Of a stretch of 64,000 nt of DNA, positions 11,589 to 22,348 are shown one piece after another. The notes below the pieces were generated by a model that was not told where the DNA came from, did no database searches, and worked only from the letters and a program-made list of their open reading frames with translations. How positions within the stretch are numbered: position 1 is the stretch's first letter; every line of letters starts with the position of its first letter. The position numbers and the translations under genes were made by a program. This DNA comes from Siphonodentalium dalli (lineage: Eukaryota; Mollusca; Scaphopoda; Gadilida; Siphonodentaliidae): NCBI GenBank assembly GCA_032622095.1, contig CP136064.1:131055605-131119604 (forward strand). The letters are read 5' to 3'.

Positions 11589-12399
11589 AGTGACCACAAA
11601 TCACTATGATCATTCTATGAAACAAGATTTCATATCTTCTTGTTGCATAATGTATAGGTGACAGGCGGGCATTCGTACTTGTGATATCACACATAATTTA
11701 CAGTATACCGTGTCCATGAACTTTTTATCACTTCACTTTTTCTATAAAAAATCATGCGACTTCCAGCGGTGGTTGCACGGAATCAGCAATGGAGATAAAC
11801 TGTAGTCGCCTTACTACTGAAAGGACCTAGCTGTCTAACGGATTCATTGAGTGATACTATTCCAAAGTTAGGAAAACTCAAAATCAAGATATATTTTCCT
11901 TTATGTTTTGTTCTCATGATATGGATATTAATAAGATTATATTGACTGGTGTCCACAGTATGTACTCAAAACGCAAGTCTCTCATCATATAACTGAGTAA
12001 TACACAATGGGATCCTTCATAACTATAATTTGTGATATCCAGTAGTATCATGGCTAAAGGAGTTGTCTCACAAGCACAAAGGTTATTTTCTACATTTTGC
12101 AGTAGAGTAAGTTTACACCTCTCAAACTTGATATTATTAACACTGACAATGCCAATCCTATGTTTTCTCATGCATGCACATGCTCTACTTCCATTATATA
12201 GATGAACAACAAGATTTAATAACAAAATTATCGATAAAACTTATTGAAATCCTTACATTATCAATCTGAGGAGAATATTTTTAGTGAACTACGTATACAG
12301 GAAGTAGAAACTCCTCAATTAACTTATTCCTGATATGATTAATACAATTTATTCATCTATATCTATATTTGCGAATGTCTGTCTGTGTTCTATAGAAAT

Positions 12400-13400
12400 T
12401 AATGGGGGACCATCTTGATTGCACAGTGGTAACTTTTTTTAAGGAAGATAATGGTGCAGGTTAGAATTTTCTAAAGTGACGCTGTTGTCAGGGGCAGAAA
12501 AGGGGGAGGGGCATCAAAATATTTTGTTCAAGATTTCCACCAACCTTATACATAATCATCTCCATGACACAAGGACTCTTAATGGTGTGGTTTGAATATG
12601 ACTAAAGTGGCGCCGTTCGAGTAAAAGATGCACGAATGGGCAGAGAGGCACCAAATTGATATCAATATTTTATCCACTAAATTGATGCACATTCTTCTAC
12701 ATTATACAATTATTCTAATCGTGTGATTTAAAGATGCCAAATTGGTGCCGTTTGGATTAGAGATAGGGGCACTAAATTTTATAAGAATTTGTTTAGTCGG
12801 CGATTACCACCAAACTTATACATAATCATATCCATGATATCAGGAGTCTAATGGTGTCAAAAGTGGCGTCATTAGAGTCAGGAGAACATTAAATGGAAGA
12901 AGGGGCACCAAAATTGATAAAAAATATTTCTAGTGCCAATTTCCACCAACATTTTTCTCCATGGATACGAGGAATCTAATTGTGTCAAATTGGTGCGTTT
13001 GAGTGAGAGATGGGGTGGAGGAATCAATTTTATAAGAATTTGTTTAGTCGCCCATTGACACCAAAGTTATACATTATCATCTGCATGATATCATGAATCT
13101 AATTGTATGGTCTAAAGATGTCAAAAGTAGGGCCGTTTGAGTCAGGGGTGCCCGGAAGGGGAGGGACACCAACATAGATAACACATATTTTTAGCACCGA
13201 TTTCCACCAAAGTGATACATATTCTTCTCCGAGATACAAGGAATCTAATCATGTGGTTTAAATATGCCACATTGGTGCCATTTGGGTGAGAGATTGAGAC
13301 ACGACATACTGATCATAATTTGTTTTATTCTCGAATGATACGAGGAATCAAATCATGTAGGTTACAGATGCCACATTTGGTGCCTATATTTGTGAATTTC
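12400..13400. repeat. Degenerate tandem array, unit roughly 130-170 bp
   Basis: Diverged copies of a unit with the phrases ACCAAACTTATACATAATC, ATGATA(C)...GAATCTAAT, GGTTTAAAGATGCCA and a GGTGCCGTTTGAGT-like block recur at least six times. Copies differ by substitutions and indels, so this is an old array. Short ORFs inside are not credible. Confidence 0.65.
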
Positions 13401-13639
13401 TATCTGAATGTCTGTCCGCCTATCTGTCTGTTTTCTATATAACTTCACATGAATCATCTTCATGTTTCGTCATCAAAGGTATATATTTCCTTTTTTCAGC
13501 ACAAACACATATCTTTAATTATTTTTTATTTAGTGCAATTTTGTTCACAAAATGTTTGTTATATTTGGTGATAATCCGTTTGTTGGATTTATACCATTAA
13601 ATATTTGAATTAATATATATAATTGAGTAGGATTCATCT

Positions 13640-13800
13640 GTTTGTATGCAATTTTCTCCCAGACCCCTGGACCGATTTCAACCAAATTTGGTGTGGTGCC
13701 TCGGGTACAAGGGTAAATGTTATATTGAGCAAGGAGTTCAATCTAAATAAAAATAAAAAACCTTTTTTTTAATTTTTAATCAAAATGTTTAAAAGATCAA
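13640..13800. repeat. Dispersed repeat fragment
   Basis: It contains CCCTGGACCGATTTCAACC followed by a block with TTGAGCAAGGAGTTCAATCT and a T-run. The second block recurs at about 19795-19870, next to another T-run. It appears to be a short dispersed element without coding capacity. Confidence 0.5.
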
Positions 13801-14264
13801 AATGTCTGCAAAGCGCACAAAGGAGACTGTTTTAGCTATTTATAGCATAAGGGCTTGCGCAGATAAATTAATCAAACTATTTCTTCAGACACATTGTCTC
13901 CTAGCGACTGTAAGCTCCTCCAACTAGTGATATCGTTTAGATTCAGATCAACTTTAAATGAAGCAGCTAGTAAGCAAAGTATTTCCGAACAAAATGTTGA
14001 CCTCAGAACAATTCAAGAACAAGTATGTACTTCATGTACATGCATTGCTATGAAAATGAACTTCCAATTATACTCAAAACGTCAAAACAATGAAACGACT
14101 GACTAAAGACTGCTGAATATTGATACGAAAAGATTGTATCAGACATTAGCAATGGTATTCACCGATTTGATAATGTTCTAACTGGGAATGCCAGTTTCAA
14201 ATTGAATTGAAAGTTGTAGAGCTGACTGCAGAGAAACATAGTTTAACTGACACTTCTGTTTCAG

Positions 14265-14411
14265 GATACTTCTTTGCTCCCAGATACAAGTTCTTCAAAA
14301 GACAGTCAGTATGAATCAGCATGTCAGCATCTTGTCAAGGAAGCCGTGCTCAGGCTCAGTGGGGACAATGTTACGGTGCTCGTGATATCAATCCATAAAC
14401 CAGACTCATGA
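14265..14411 (+). CDS. ILKAP: Last coding exon of the PP2C-family phosphatase (ILKAP-like)
   Basis: The acceptor CTGTTTCAG ends at 14264. The exon opens in phase 0, exactly matching the phase-0 end of the exon at 8619, and closes with TGA at 14409-14411. It encodes 48 residues including ACQHLVKEAVLRLSGDNVTV and then LVIS. This is the C-terminal PP2C signature, where the Asp of S-x-DNVTV helps bind metal. The Arg-Gly-Ser usual before the Asp-Asn is LSG here. The short tail after the last beta strand ends HKPDS. Together with 8541-8619 this is clear evidence for a host gene on the + strand whose 5' part is out of view. Confidence 0.85.
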   Translation, partial: DTSLLPDTSSSKDSQYESACQHLVKEAVLRLSGDNVTVLVISIHKPDS

Positions 14412-14970
14412 ATAGAATGGTCGTTAGGCAGTTAGACCCAGAAGAAATTGGCAAAGAAGCCATTTTGGTCTCAAAATGTGTACAAAATCTTCTTTGGGAA
14501 AAATTCTCAGTTCAATATGACGTCCAATGGCAGTTGTTATCGGAAAATGCTGAATTAATGCCAAATTTGTAAAACATTGAAATATATATTAACAATGCTT
14601 AGTCGTCAACCATATCTGCAGAATATCTTCCAAAATGGCTGCCAAAATGGGATGGAATTTACATTTTTGCAAAATTGAATAGCTTGAATTATGTGAGGAA
14701 GAATTCTTTCTAATGTATCTCACAAGAGAGCAAGCGAAAGCACGGTCTCATACAACAGTTAAATCTAGACTTTTGCGTGTGATATATGTGTAATTAAACT
14801 GTTACATGGAATTTAATAGGGATGTATTAATTCTGTGACCTTTTCTAGAACAGAAATATATATGCTTAGAGCAGTCTCATGAATGTGACCGATCATCATT
14901 TATTTTGATATCTACAATATCAAACCTTTCATAGTTCACTGCTATAGAAAGGATGATAGATATCCATAAA
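14412..14970. other. 3' flank of the phosphatase gene
   Basis: Probable 3' UTR and intergenic DNA. I see no clear polyadenylation signal close to the stop and no ORF or repeat. Confidence 0.4.
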
Positions 14971-16139
14971 GTGCTAGTCAGGGTTGGCTGATTTAAATTA
15001 AGCGATTTAAATCATTGATTTAAATAAAAAAAAATTGAAATGATGGCAAAGAGTCAGGAACTGCAATATTTAACAAGGTGTTTGTAAACTATAACATGAG
15101 GATGATTAAACAACATCCAAAATTGGATGATAGATATGAAATTGTACAGTAATTGTCAACCCTATAGAAACTACAGGCATGCTGCATGGTACGTACTTCT
15201 CCAGCAACGGCCTGTTTAGCTTAACATTGTTAGTGTTATTTGTAACTACACTAAGATTCAGCACTCATCATTACACTGTTGAATTTCCTTTCCTTTTCAG
15301 ATTGCTGTACATGTAAATGCTAACCGAGTAACTCTACCATATACTCTGCCATCTAAACTACTCTACTTATCTAATGTCTATATTCAATACATGGTGTGAT
15401 TATGTCTTCAAGTCACCGAAGAGCAAACGTGATTGATAATATATTCAGTTTTCACCTAAAATTTACTAAATTTATTAGTAAATGTTTAAGCAGAGGTCTA
15501 CCTATCCAGATATCACAACATTGGAACTCACATGGACCTACGTGTATGCATAAAGTACATGGTCGCTATATCTGTACTGCCATCATATTTGTGTTTGATA
15601 GGTATACACAAAATAATAAATAATATTATAATAGAATTCTGATTAATCCAGCCTTGGATATAATAAGCAACAGCTTTTAAAACCTTCAATTATCAAAGAC
15701 ATTGCACAAATACATATTTTTATAACAGTTAGAATTTTTTTTTTTTTAAATCTATTTAAATAAAAAAAATCTGATTTAAATCAAATTAATCAATTTTTTT
15801 GACTTATGAACTCTTTTTGGATGGGAAATGGATATATCAGTTTCCCAAAACATTACATACAGAACGGGAAATGGATATATCTGTTTCCTACTTCATGCAA
15901 TTGTTATCTGTGAATGATTCTTTTATAATTAAATGTTTTTGCGCAGATTAACATGTTGTCAATATAGGCCGATCACTCAGTGAGTGGTCCAGGATGATGT
16001 AACCTATTTTTGGCACCACTTGGGGGTCGCATGCCGTGATTCGTGACGTCATTGTTCCAAAATTGCGGCACCCAGTAAGCCGCAGACACGTAGAAATTTT
16101 TTCGGTTGTCCTCACTCTTATTGCTGAACATTCTATCGT

Positions 16140-16325
16140 ATAGACTTGATTACCCAGAACTTGGACACTATTTGACCACATGCACTCAATGGGAAGTAAC
16201 TATAAATTGACCAATCACACAAATCCAGCCATAGTATGTGCTTAATTAATTTAGAGTTACTTCCCATTGAGTGCATGTGGCCAAATTGCACCAAATGTCC
16301 TCAAATATCTGGGTAATCAAACAAA
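16140..16325. repeat. Fold-back inverted repeat inside the hAT-like element
   Basis: About 70-bp arms around a ~50-bp centre. The inner 26 bp of each arm (CCACATGCACTCAATGGGAA and onward at about 16175-16200, and its complement at about 16255-16280) is perfectly complementary; the outer part, including TTGATTACCCAGA, is less so. This is compatible with a small palindromic MITE nested in the larger element. Confidence 0.7.
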
Positions 16326-16657
16326 ATGGCACTTGAATGACACATTTGCTTTGTTTTTACTAGTATTGTGTTTAGCCTTGTAGTTGGGTCAAACTGCATG
16401 TCAGTTCTTTGCTTTGTTTAGCATTTTACAGTGCCATGGGCATTGGTTGTCAACCACCAAATTCAAAGTACCAGTACATGCATGCCAGACTACATGCCTC
16501 TAATCAACTTTTATGTGCCAGGACAATAGATATATTAAAGTGCCAATTGTGCGCTGGCGACTTGCTAGGTCGGTTCCTGGCAGCTGGATCTTGACCCCTT
16601 CAGCAAAAGGAATCAGAAGGGAGAGCAATTTAAGTATATTATATATATTATATATAA

Positions 16658-17290
16658 CTTTGGAAATTACATTTGATTTAAAATGTCGCAAACATCATGT
16701 CATATAGGGAAATTACAGCCCCCAAATGCAAATTTTCCCAAGAATCGATTGCCATGACAACCGGTCGCAATTTGGTGGTACATGTATCTGCCCAAAATTT
16801 TTGTAAGATTTATAGACTACGGATGATCACCCATACAGTATGAATTGTCACGCCAAGAATTCTGCCATGACAAATAGTCTGACCCAATATTAAATAAACG
16901 CATAAATTGCTATACAATGATATAAAAGTAAGCATTTGATGTTAGGTGGCCATTTTAAGTGGCACCCTCTGTTGGTGATTTTCGAGCAAAGCTAGTTCCA
17001 GATGTTGGCAAAATATTCCTGGATCATTTACCTTTGGAAATCATTTATATTTGATTCAAAATGTCGCAAACATAGCGAAATTACAACACCCAAACACACA
17101 ATTTTCTGAAAATCGGTTGCCATAGCAACCAGTCACAATTTGGTGATATCTTCACAAATATTTATGAACTACGGATAATTACCCATATAGTATGAGTTGT
17201 CACGCAGAGAATTCTGCCATGACATATGGTCTGACCCAACATTAAATAAATGCATAAATTGCTATAAAATTATATAAAAGTAAGCATTTC
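16658..17290. repeat. Tandem duplication, unit about 375 bp
   Basis: 16658-16940 and 17032-17290 share a long series of phrases in the same order: AAAATGTCGCAAACAT, ATTGCCATGACAACC/GTTGCCATAGCAACC, GAATTCTGCCATGACA, GTCTGACCCAA and AAAAGTAAGCATTT. Identity looks moderate, so the duplication is old. Confidence 0.7.
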
Positions 17291-17535
17291 TGCAAACAAT
17301 CTCGTCTGAGTAATGTTTTCCCAAAAGAATCACTTAATTCCCAAATGAGTTAAAAAAAAAAAAAAAATTAAATCACCAACCCTGGTACTAGGTAAAATCT
17401 GTAGATCCTATTGTCCATGTCTCAAAATACATGTAGTGATCAAAATTAGTTGCATCCAATAAAGTGATGAAACATGAATATGGTGGTATACTATGAACCC
17501 AATTTATCAAAACACATAGCAGTACCATAGACTAT

Positions 17536-18409
17536 CAGGGACCAGCCGAGAGGGCGACGTGGGCGACTTCTTCGCCCTAGCGCCGTCCGCTTCGCCTTAT
17601 TTTTGCAGTCGGGCGAAGTTCAAGTCGCCCTAAAAATTCCAAAGTTGACTGACGAAATTCGGCGAAATGCCCCAAATAATTTACAACTGTCAACTGTGAT
17701 TGCACACAATACTCCACTATCAGGGTGTATCATGGTGTTATAAAACAATTAACACCTGTAATGCTCCAATCTGGAAGCATGTTGACAACGGAGTCTGATT
17801 ACTGGCAGCTGTGAAAACATCGTCGGGCCTCAAGTGTTAATCTGGTTGTTGTTATTTATAGATTACCGTGATTACCACACCTTACAATAAAGATTACAAC
17901 TCACACCTCTCACAATGTGTCAATTCATCACTCCCTCTATGGAGTTTGGTTAAAGAAATTTTAAAACAAATTCATTTGTGAAGCATATTAAAATTTCAAA
18001 CGGGATTACTAACAGAGCGCAGTAAAAGTGTTCATGATTTCGTTTCGTTTCTGTTTGATAAATATTGTTGGCATTTTTAACAACCCGAAAAATATGAAAT
18101 AAAATCCTGTCATTCTCCCACAATTACGATAATAAAATGCTGCTATCCTCTCACAATTATGTTTGGGTATTATTAATAGTTATTAGGGTCATGAAGTGAA
18201 CATAATGACTCCATATTTCAACCATTGTTTCATAAGTTTAATTGACATATTTCATCTCTCCTATTTTCGTTATATAGCGACTCCTGTCGTAGTACTGATC
18301 AATTTAAATTTTGTAGACTCACTTCGCCCTATAGAACGGCCACTTCGCCTGATTTTTATAGTAGGGCGAAGTCATTTCGCCCTGAAAATCTGGTCTAGGC
18401 TGGTCCCTG
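17536..18409. mobile_element. hAT-like non-autonomous element, 874 bp
   Basis: Termini CAGGGACCAGCC and its inverse GGCTGGTCCCTG, flanked by a perfect 8-bp duplication TAGACTAT (17528-17535 and 18410-18417). Both subterminal regions carry repeated GGGCGAA / TTCGCCCT words in opposite orientation, likely transposase-binding sites. There is no coding capacity. Confidence 0.85.
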
Positions 18410-18417
18410 TAGACTAT

Positions 18418-19150
18418 ATATTCAATAAATTCTAAATTTGACCAAAATTGCCTACACACTTTGTGGCAGAGACTTTGTTTATACCTGGAAATAATATTTA
18501 GTTAAATTCACCAAGGTCACATATACTCGAAAGGTACTATGTTTTCTACAACCATGTTTATCCCTTCTCCCGAATGTTACACATATCTGCTGCACACAAA
18601 AGCATAAATAGCAACATTGAGTGAATGGTTAATGCTGAGATAACAAGTTCATGGTGGTATTGGTAAGATATTTTCTAAGAACAAGATACTGAAAACAAAT
18701 ATTGTGCATTGCTTGGTATCAAGTGCCGACTGAAGTAATTTGAAAAAAATTGTCTTCTAAGAAACCTGTTTGGTAGCAGCACGAAAATTATTCTTACAAA
18801 AATGTACAATGTACCGTCTCTTTGATCTGGTGAGATGCGGTGCTAATCTATTGAATAGATGAGTGTTTATTACAGTATAATAAGTATTGCGACATGTGTG
18901 CATCATTTATTATCATGGAAAATTCCGGAAATGTAACTAGTATTCACACTGCAAAGGTATGCACTTCAGTTTCTGCACTAGATTCAATAGTTAATCATCA
19001 TGCCGAATGAAACTACCTTGCACTGTGTGGCAAAACATTACTTTGTGTGTTGTTGCATGCCAAAAATTATTATATTTGGCCCGACTGTTGGATGTATTCT
19101 AAGCAGAAAACCCGAACTATTAAAGATGTAAAACATTGGGTTTGACTCAC
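18418..19150. other. Intergenic or intronic DNA
   Basis: No ORF with recognisable content, tandem repeat or element end is seen. It would form part of the first intron if the exon at 19151-19327 is real. Confidence 0.4.
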
Positions 19151-19327
19151 ATTGCAATGACCAATAAATCCTTCAGATGGATCTATTTTAATGATCCATG
19201 TACCTTTAGAGATATTTAACAACCAGACTTGTATATCACCAATACGTAGTTTCACTCCTTGGTGGCTATACAATATGTTGGTTTCATCGCAGCATGGCTT
19301 GGAATTTGTGGCCATTTTGACAGCCAT
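19151..19327 (-). CDS. Probable first coding exon of an unidentified host gene
   Basis: On the - strand an ATG in good context (a second in-frame ATG with AAAATGG lies at 19315) opens 59 codons including GVKLRIGDIQVWLLNISKG and KIDPSEGFIGHCN. The frame meets a strong donor GTGAGT at 19150-19145. Upstream (19330-19420) on the same strand there are ATTGG/CCAAT-type boxes, typical of a housekeeping promoter. I do not recognise the protein. The next exon would lie left of 19145 and was not found. The smooth protein composition, donor and promoter elements make chance less likely but do not prove a gene. Confidence 0.4.
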
Positions 19328-19917
19328 TCACCAACGCTGTGATAACGCAACAATAGACCTTTCCACAGCTGTCAATCAAATCAATATTAGCAGATATTTT
19401 AGACCAATCAGCGACTGAGTTGGTCATTTGTTTCATTACAAATTCTAATGCCATCTTTGTTCACTCTAATTTGAATATGCATACATTCAGTGTTAAATTG
19501 GCTATATTCTAACACCTTTGTTTTTGTCATATCATATTGTACAGAAATTTCTATTTGTGCCATGATGTTGGTAATTTATCCACGGTTATAACACTGTTTT
19601 TCTATTTGTATGAAACTTGTCATAATTTTCATAAAACTATATTTTTTTATATATATATATATAGCAGATATGGTGCAGTGGCATGATATATATACATCTC
19701 TGAAACATGCCGAGAGTTGCTCTTTGAACATGTCTGGGACTATAAAACACACAAGGCGCCTATTTTTAGAAGCAAATTTAATTTTCGCACTGTCTCAAAA
19801 CCTTTTTTTTTAATTAAAATATTTAAATTTCAAATGTTAAATTGAGCAAGGAGTTCAATCTGAACACATTCAAAAATGATATTAAAAAAAAAAATGAAAT
19901 TAATTTTTTTCCCTTTT
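19328..19917. other. Upstream region of the candidate exon and AT-rich DNA
   Basis: 19330-19430 holds the CCAAT-type boxes mentioned for the candidate exon. A short TA tract lies near 19650, and 19795-19870 repeats the dispersed block at 13720-13790. Nothing else is seen. Confidence 0.4.
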
Positions 19918-20600
19918 TTAGCTCAACTTTACTTTGTAAAGTCTGAGCTATTGTTGTGGGTTGGCATATGTCGTCCAATGCGTGCATGCGTCCATCAGTG
20001 CATCCATCAACAATTTCCTTTGGTTCACCCTACAGACTGCATCCCTCATCCGATCATCACCAAACTTCATATGGATCTTCGGGGTGACCTCCAGATGGGA
20101 GCCATCAATTTTTTCCAAAATTTGTTAAAAAACATGGCCACCGGCAGCCATCATGTATTTTACTCTTTGCATGACGAAATCATTTGGCACACCCAACAGG
20201 CCACATCACTCATCCGATCATCACCAAACTTCATTAGGTTCTTTGGGGTGACCTCCAGATGGGAGCCAAAGATATTTTCCAAATTTTGTTCAGCGGTCCC
20301 TCATCCAAACTTCATATGGTTCTTTGGTGTGACCTCTAGATGGAAGCTGCCAATTCTTCTGAAATTTGCTAAAAAACACGGGCACATGGAGCCATCTTTG
20401 ATTTCACATTTGAATCCAAAGGCATACCCTGCAGCCCCACATTCAGTGGAGAAATGTTATAAATGAAATTTACACAATCCGTTTACTGAAACTTTTTGAC
20501 TTTCCTTCTTTATCATTATATTGACTGCACAGCATAAAAATATTAACACTTCCCCAAGTTGAACTGCAGTGTCAATGACACTTTCATTTCTGATCATGAT
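19918..20600. repeat. Dispersed repeat with AGCTCAACTT end, copy 1
   Basis: It opens with a small palindrome (AGCTCAACTTTAC ... GTAAAGTCTGAGCT) and a GTCCAT-rich stretch. Diverged relatives of the ~163-bp satellite unit follow (CACCAAACTTCAT, GACCTCCAGATGGGAGCC, AACATGGCCACCGGCAGCCAT). Near 20555 it has the closing block AAGTTGAACTGCAGTGTCAA. The long ORF that runs through it is repeat sequence, not a gene. Confidence 0.65.
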
Positions 20601-21139
20601 GAAATAACAAAAAAATATGATTGATGACCAGAGGTCAAAAGGTCACACAGCAGCGCTGAAAACACAAATATAATAGGTTGGGAGCTCATAGGGTACCCCT
20701 GCACCTTTGGTATGGAGATTCTTTGTGTGACTGGGATTCAAATTTGTTCAAATGGGGTAAACTAAAAAAAATTGAAATAAAATTAAGATTTAACTCATTG
20801 CTCAATTAATTTTTGTTTTAAACATGTTAAAAATATTAACATGACTATAACATCTGCAGAGTTATGAATTCTTTAATAAAATCATTGAGACCCATTAAAC
20901 TTTCCCTTTCCATCACCCCCTCCCCCATTGACCAGATTCCCACCCCCCCCCCCCCCCCAAACCCACTGCTCACACCAGAAGGAGCAGTCAATGATAATAG
21001 ATTTGGTCAGCTAGATTTAATTGTACACATGTCATCAAGTGAGATTTTGTATTATTTGTCAGACTGGAGTATGAAATATAAACAATCACATAGCTCTGAT
21101 GTGTGTTATCGTTAAAATCTAATTGAATAAAATGTGCTG

Positions 21140-22140
21140 CTCAAATATTCAATTCAATCCATTGGCGCGGGCTACAGGTCGTACTATTCATCTGATCATC
21201 ATGAAATTTGTCATGGATGTTAATATTGACATGTAGATGGGAACGAGTGATTTTGGGGTCGTTCGGCCAAAAAACATGGCCGCCAGCAGCCATCATGGTT
21301 TTTACTCTTTGCATGACTAAATCCTTTGGCGCGGGCTACAGGTTGTAGCTTTGGTCGGAACTTCATGAAATTTGTCAGGGATGTTAACAATGACATGTAG
21401 ATGGGAACGAGTCATTTTGGTGTCGTTCGGCCGAAAAACATGGCCGTCAGCAGCCATCTTGGATTTTACTCTTTACATGACTAAATCCTTTGGCGCGGGC
21501 TACAGGTCGTACCTTTTGTCTGATGTTTATGAAATTTATCATGAATGTTGCCATTGACATGTAGATGGGAACGAGTCATTTTGGGGTTATTCGGCAACAA
21601 AAACATGGCTGCTGGCAGCCATCTTGGATTTCAAAATTCAATCCATTGGCGCTGGCTACAGGTCATCATGACATTTGTCATGGATGTTAATATTGACATG
21701 TAGATGGGAACGAGTGATTTTGGGGTCGTTCGGCCAAAAAACATGGCCGCCAGCAGCCATCTTGGATTTTACTCTTTGCATGACTAAATCCTTTGGCGCG
21801 GGCTACAGGTCGTAGCTTTGGCCGGAACTTCATGAAATTTGTCATGGATGTTAACAATGACATGTAGATGGGAACGAGTCATTTTGGGGTCGTTCGGCCA
21901 AAAAACATGGCCGCCAGCAGCCATCTTGGATTTTACTCTTTGCATGACTAAATCCTTTGTCGCGGGCTACAGGTCGTAGCTTTGGTCAGATCTTCATGAA
22001 ATTTGTCATGGATGTTAACAATGACATGTAGATGTGAACGAGTCCTTTGGGGTCAATCGGCCAAATAACATGGCCGCCAGCAGCCATCTTGGATTTTACT
22101 CTTTGCATGACTAAATCCTTTGGCACAGGTCAGACATTGC
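21140..22140. repeat. ~163-bp satellite, first array
   Basis: The marker ACATGTAGATGGGAACGA recurs about every 163-164 bp (21231, 21395, 21559, 21699, 21862 and 22025, with one unit near 140 bp). Each unit also carries GGGCTACAGGTCGTA and AAAACATGGCCGCCAGCAGC. The array closes near 22190 with the AAGTTGAGCTACAGTGTC block. Confidence 0.9.
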
Positions 22141-22348
22141 AATTAGCACCTTTCCTTTCCTATATACTGTCAACGATTAAATTATTCCCCTACCTAAGTT
22201 GAGCTACAGTGTCATTGACACTTTCATATTTGGTATGGAATCAAATTTATTCAAATTGGGTCACCGGGCCACTAATTGTCAGAGGTTTAGAATTTTGAAC
22301 ATTTAACCATTTTGATTTTTTTTTTTAAATAACCAGTATGCATTTTTA

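Larger units (their letters stand above)
8620..14264 (+). other. 5.6-kb phosphatase intron loaded with repeats
   Basis: This intron joins the two phosphatase exons in matching phase. It holds a piggyBac-like MITE (11051-11309), a 20-24-bp minisatellite (11411-11588), a degenerate array (about 12400-13400) and a dispersed repeat (13640-13800). Between 8620 and 11050, and between 11590 and 12400, I see nothing beyond AT-rich sequence. Small ORFs there have no supporting features. Confidence 0.65.
14979..17384. mobile_element. hAT-like non-autonomous element, about 2.4 kb
   Basis: The left end is CAGGGTTGGCTGATTTAAATT and the right end is its inverse, ending AAATCACCAACCCTG. Flanks GTGCTAGT (14971-14978) and GTACTAGG (17385-17392) match at six of eight positions, an aged 8-bp duplication. 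The interior has T-rich/A-rich arms with repeated ATTTAAAT words and includes a smaller fold-back (16140-16325) and a tandem duplication (16658-17290). No transposase ORF is visible. Confidence 0.65.

Noticed and set aside
11914-12225. 103-codon - strand ORF in the phosphatase intron
   Set aside because: Reads somewhat protein-like (many Cys and Leu), but no acceptor/donor pair, domain or context supports it.
19876-20466. 196-codon ORF
   Set aside because: Lies entirely in the AGCTCAACTT repeat and shows its internal periodicity; no protein family resemblance.
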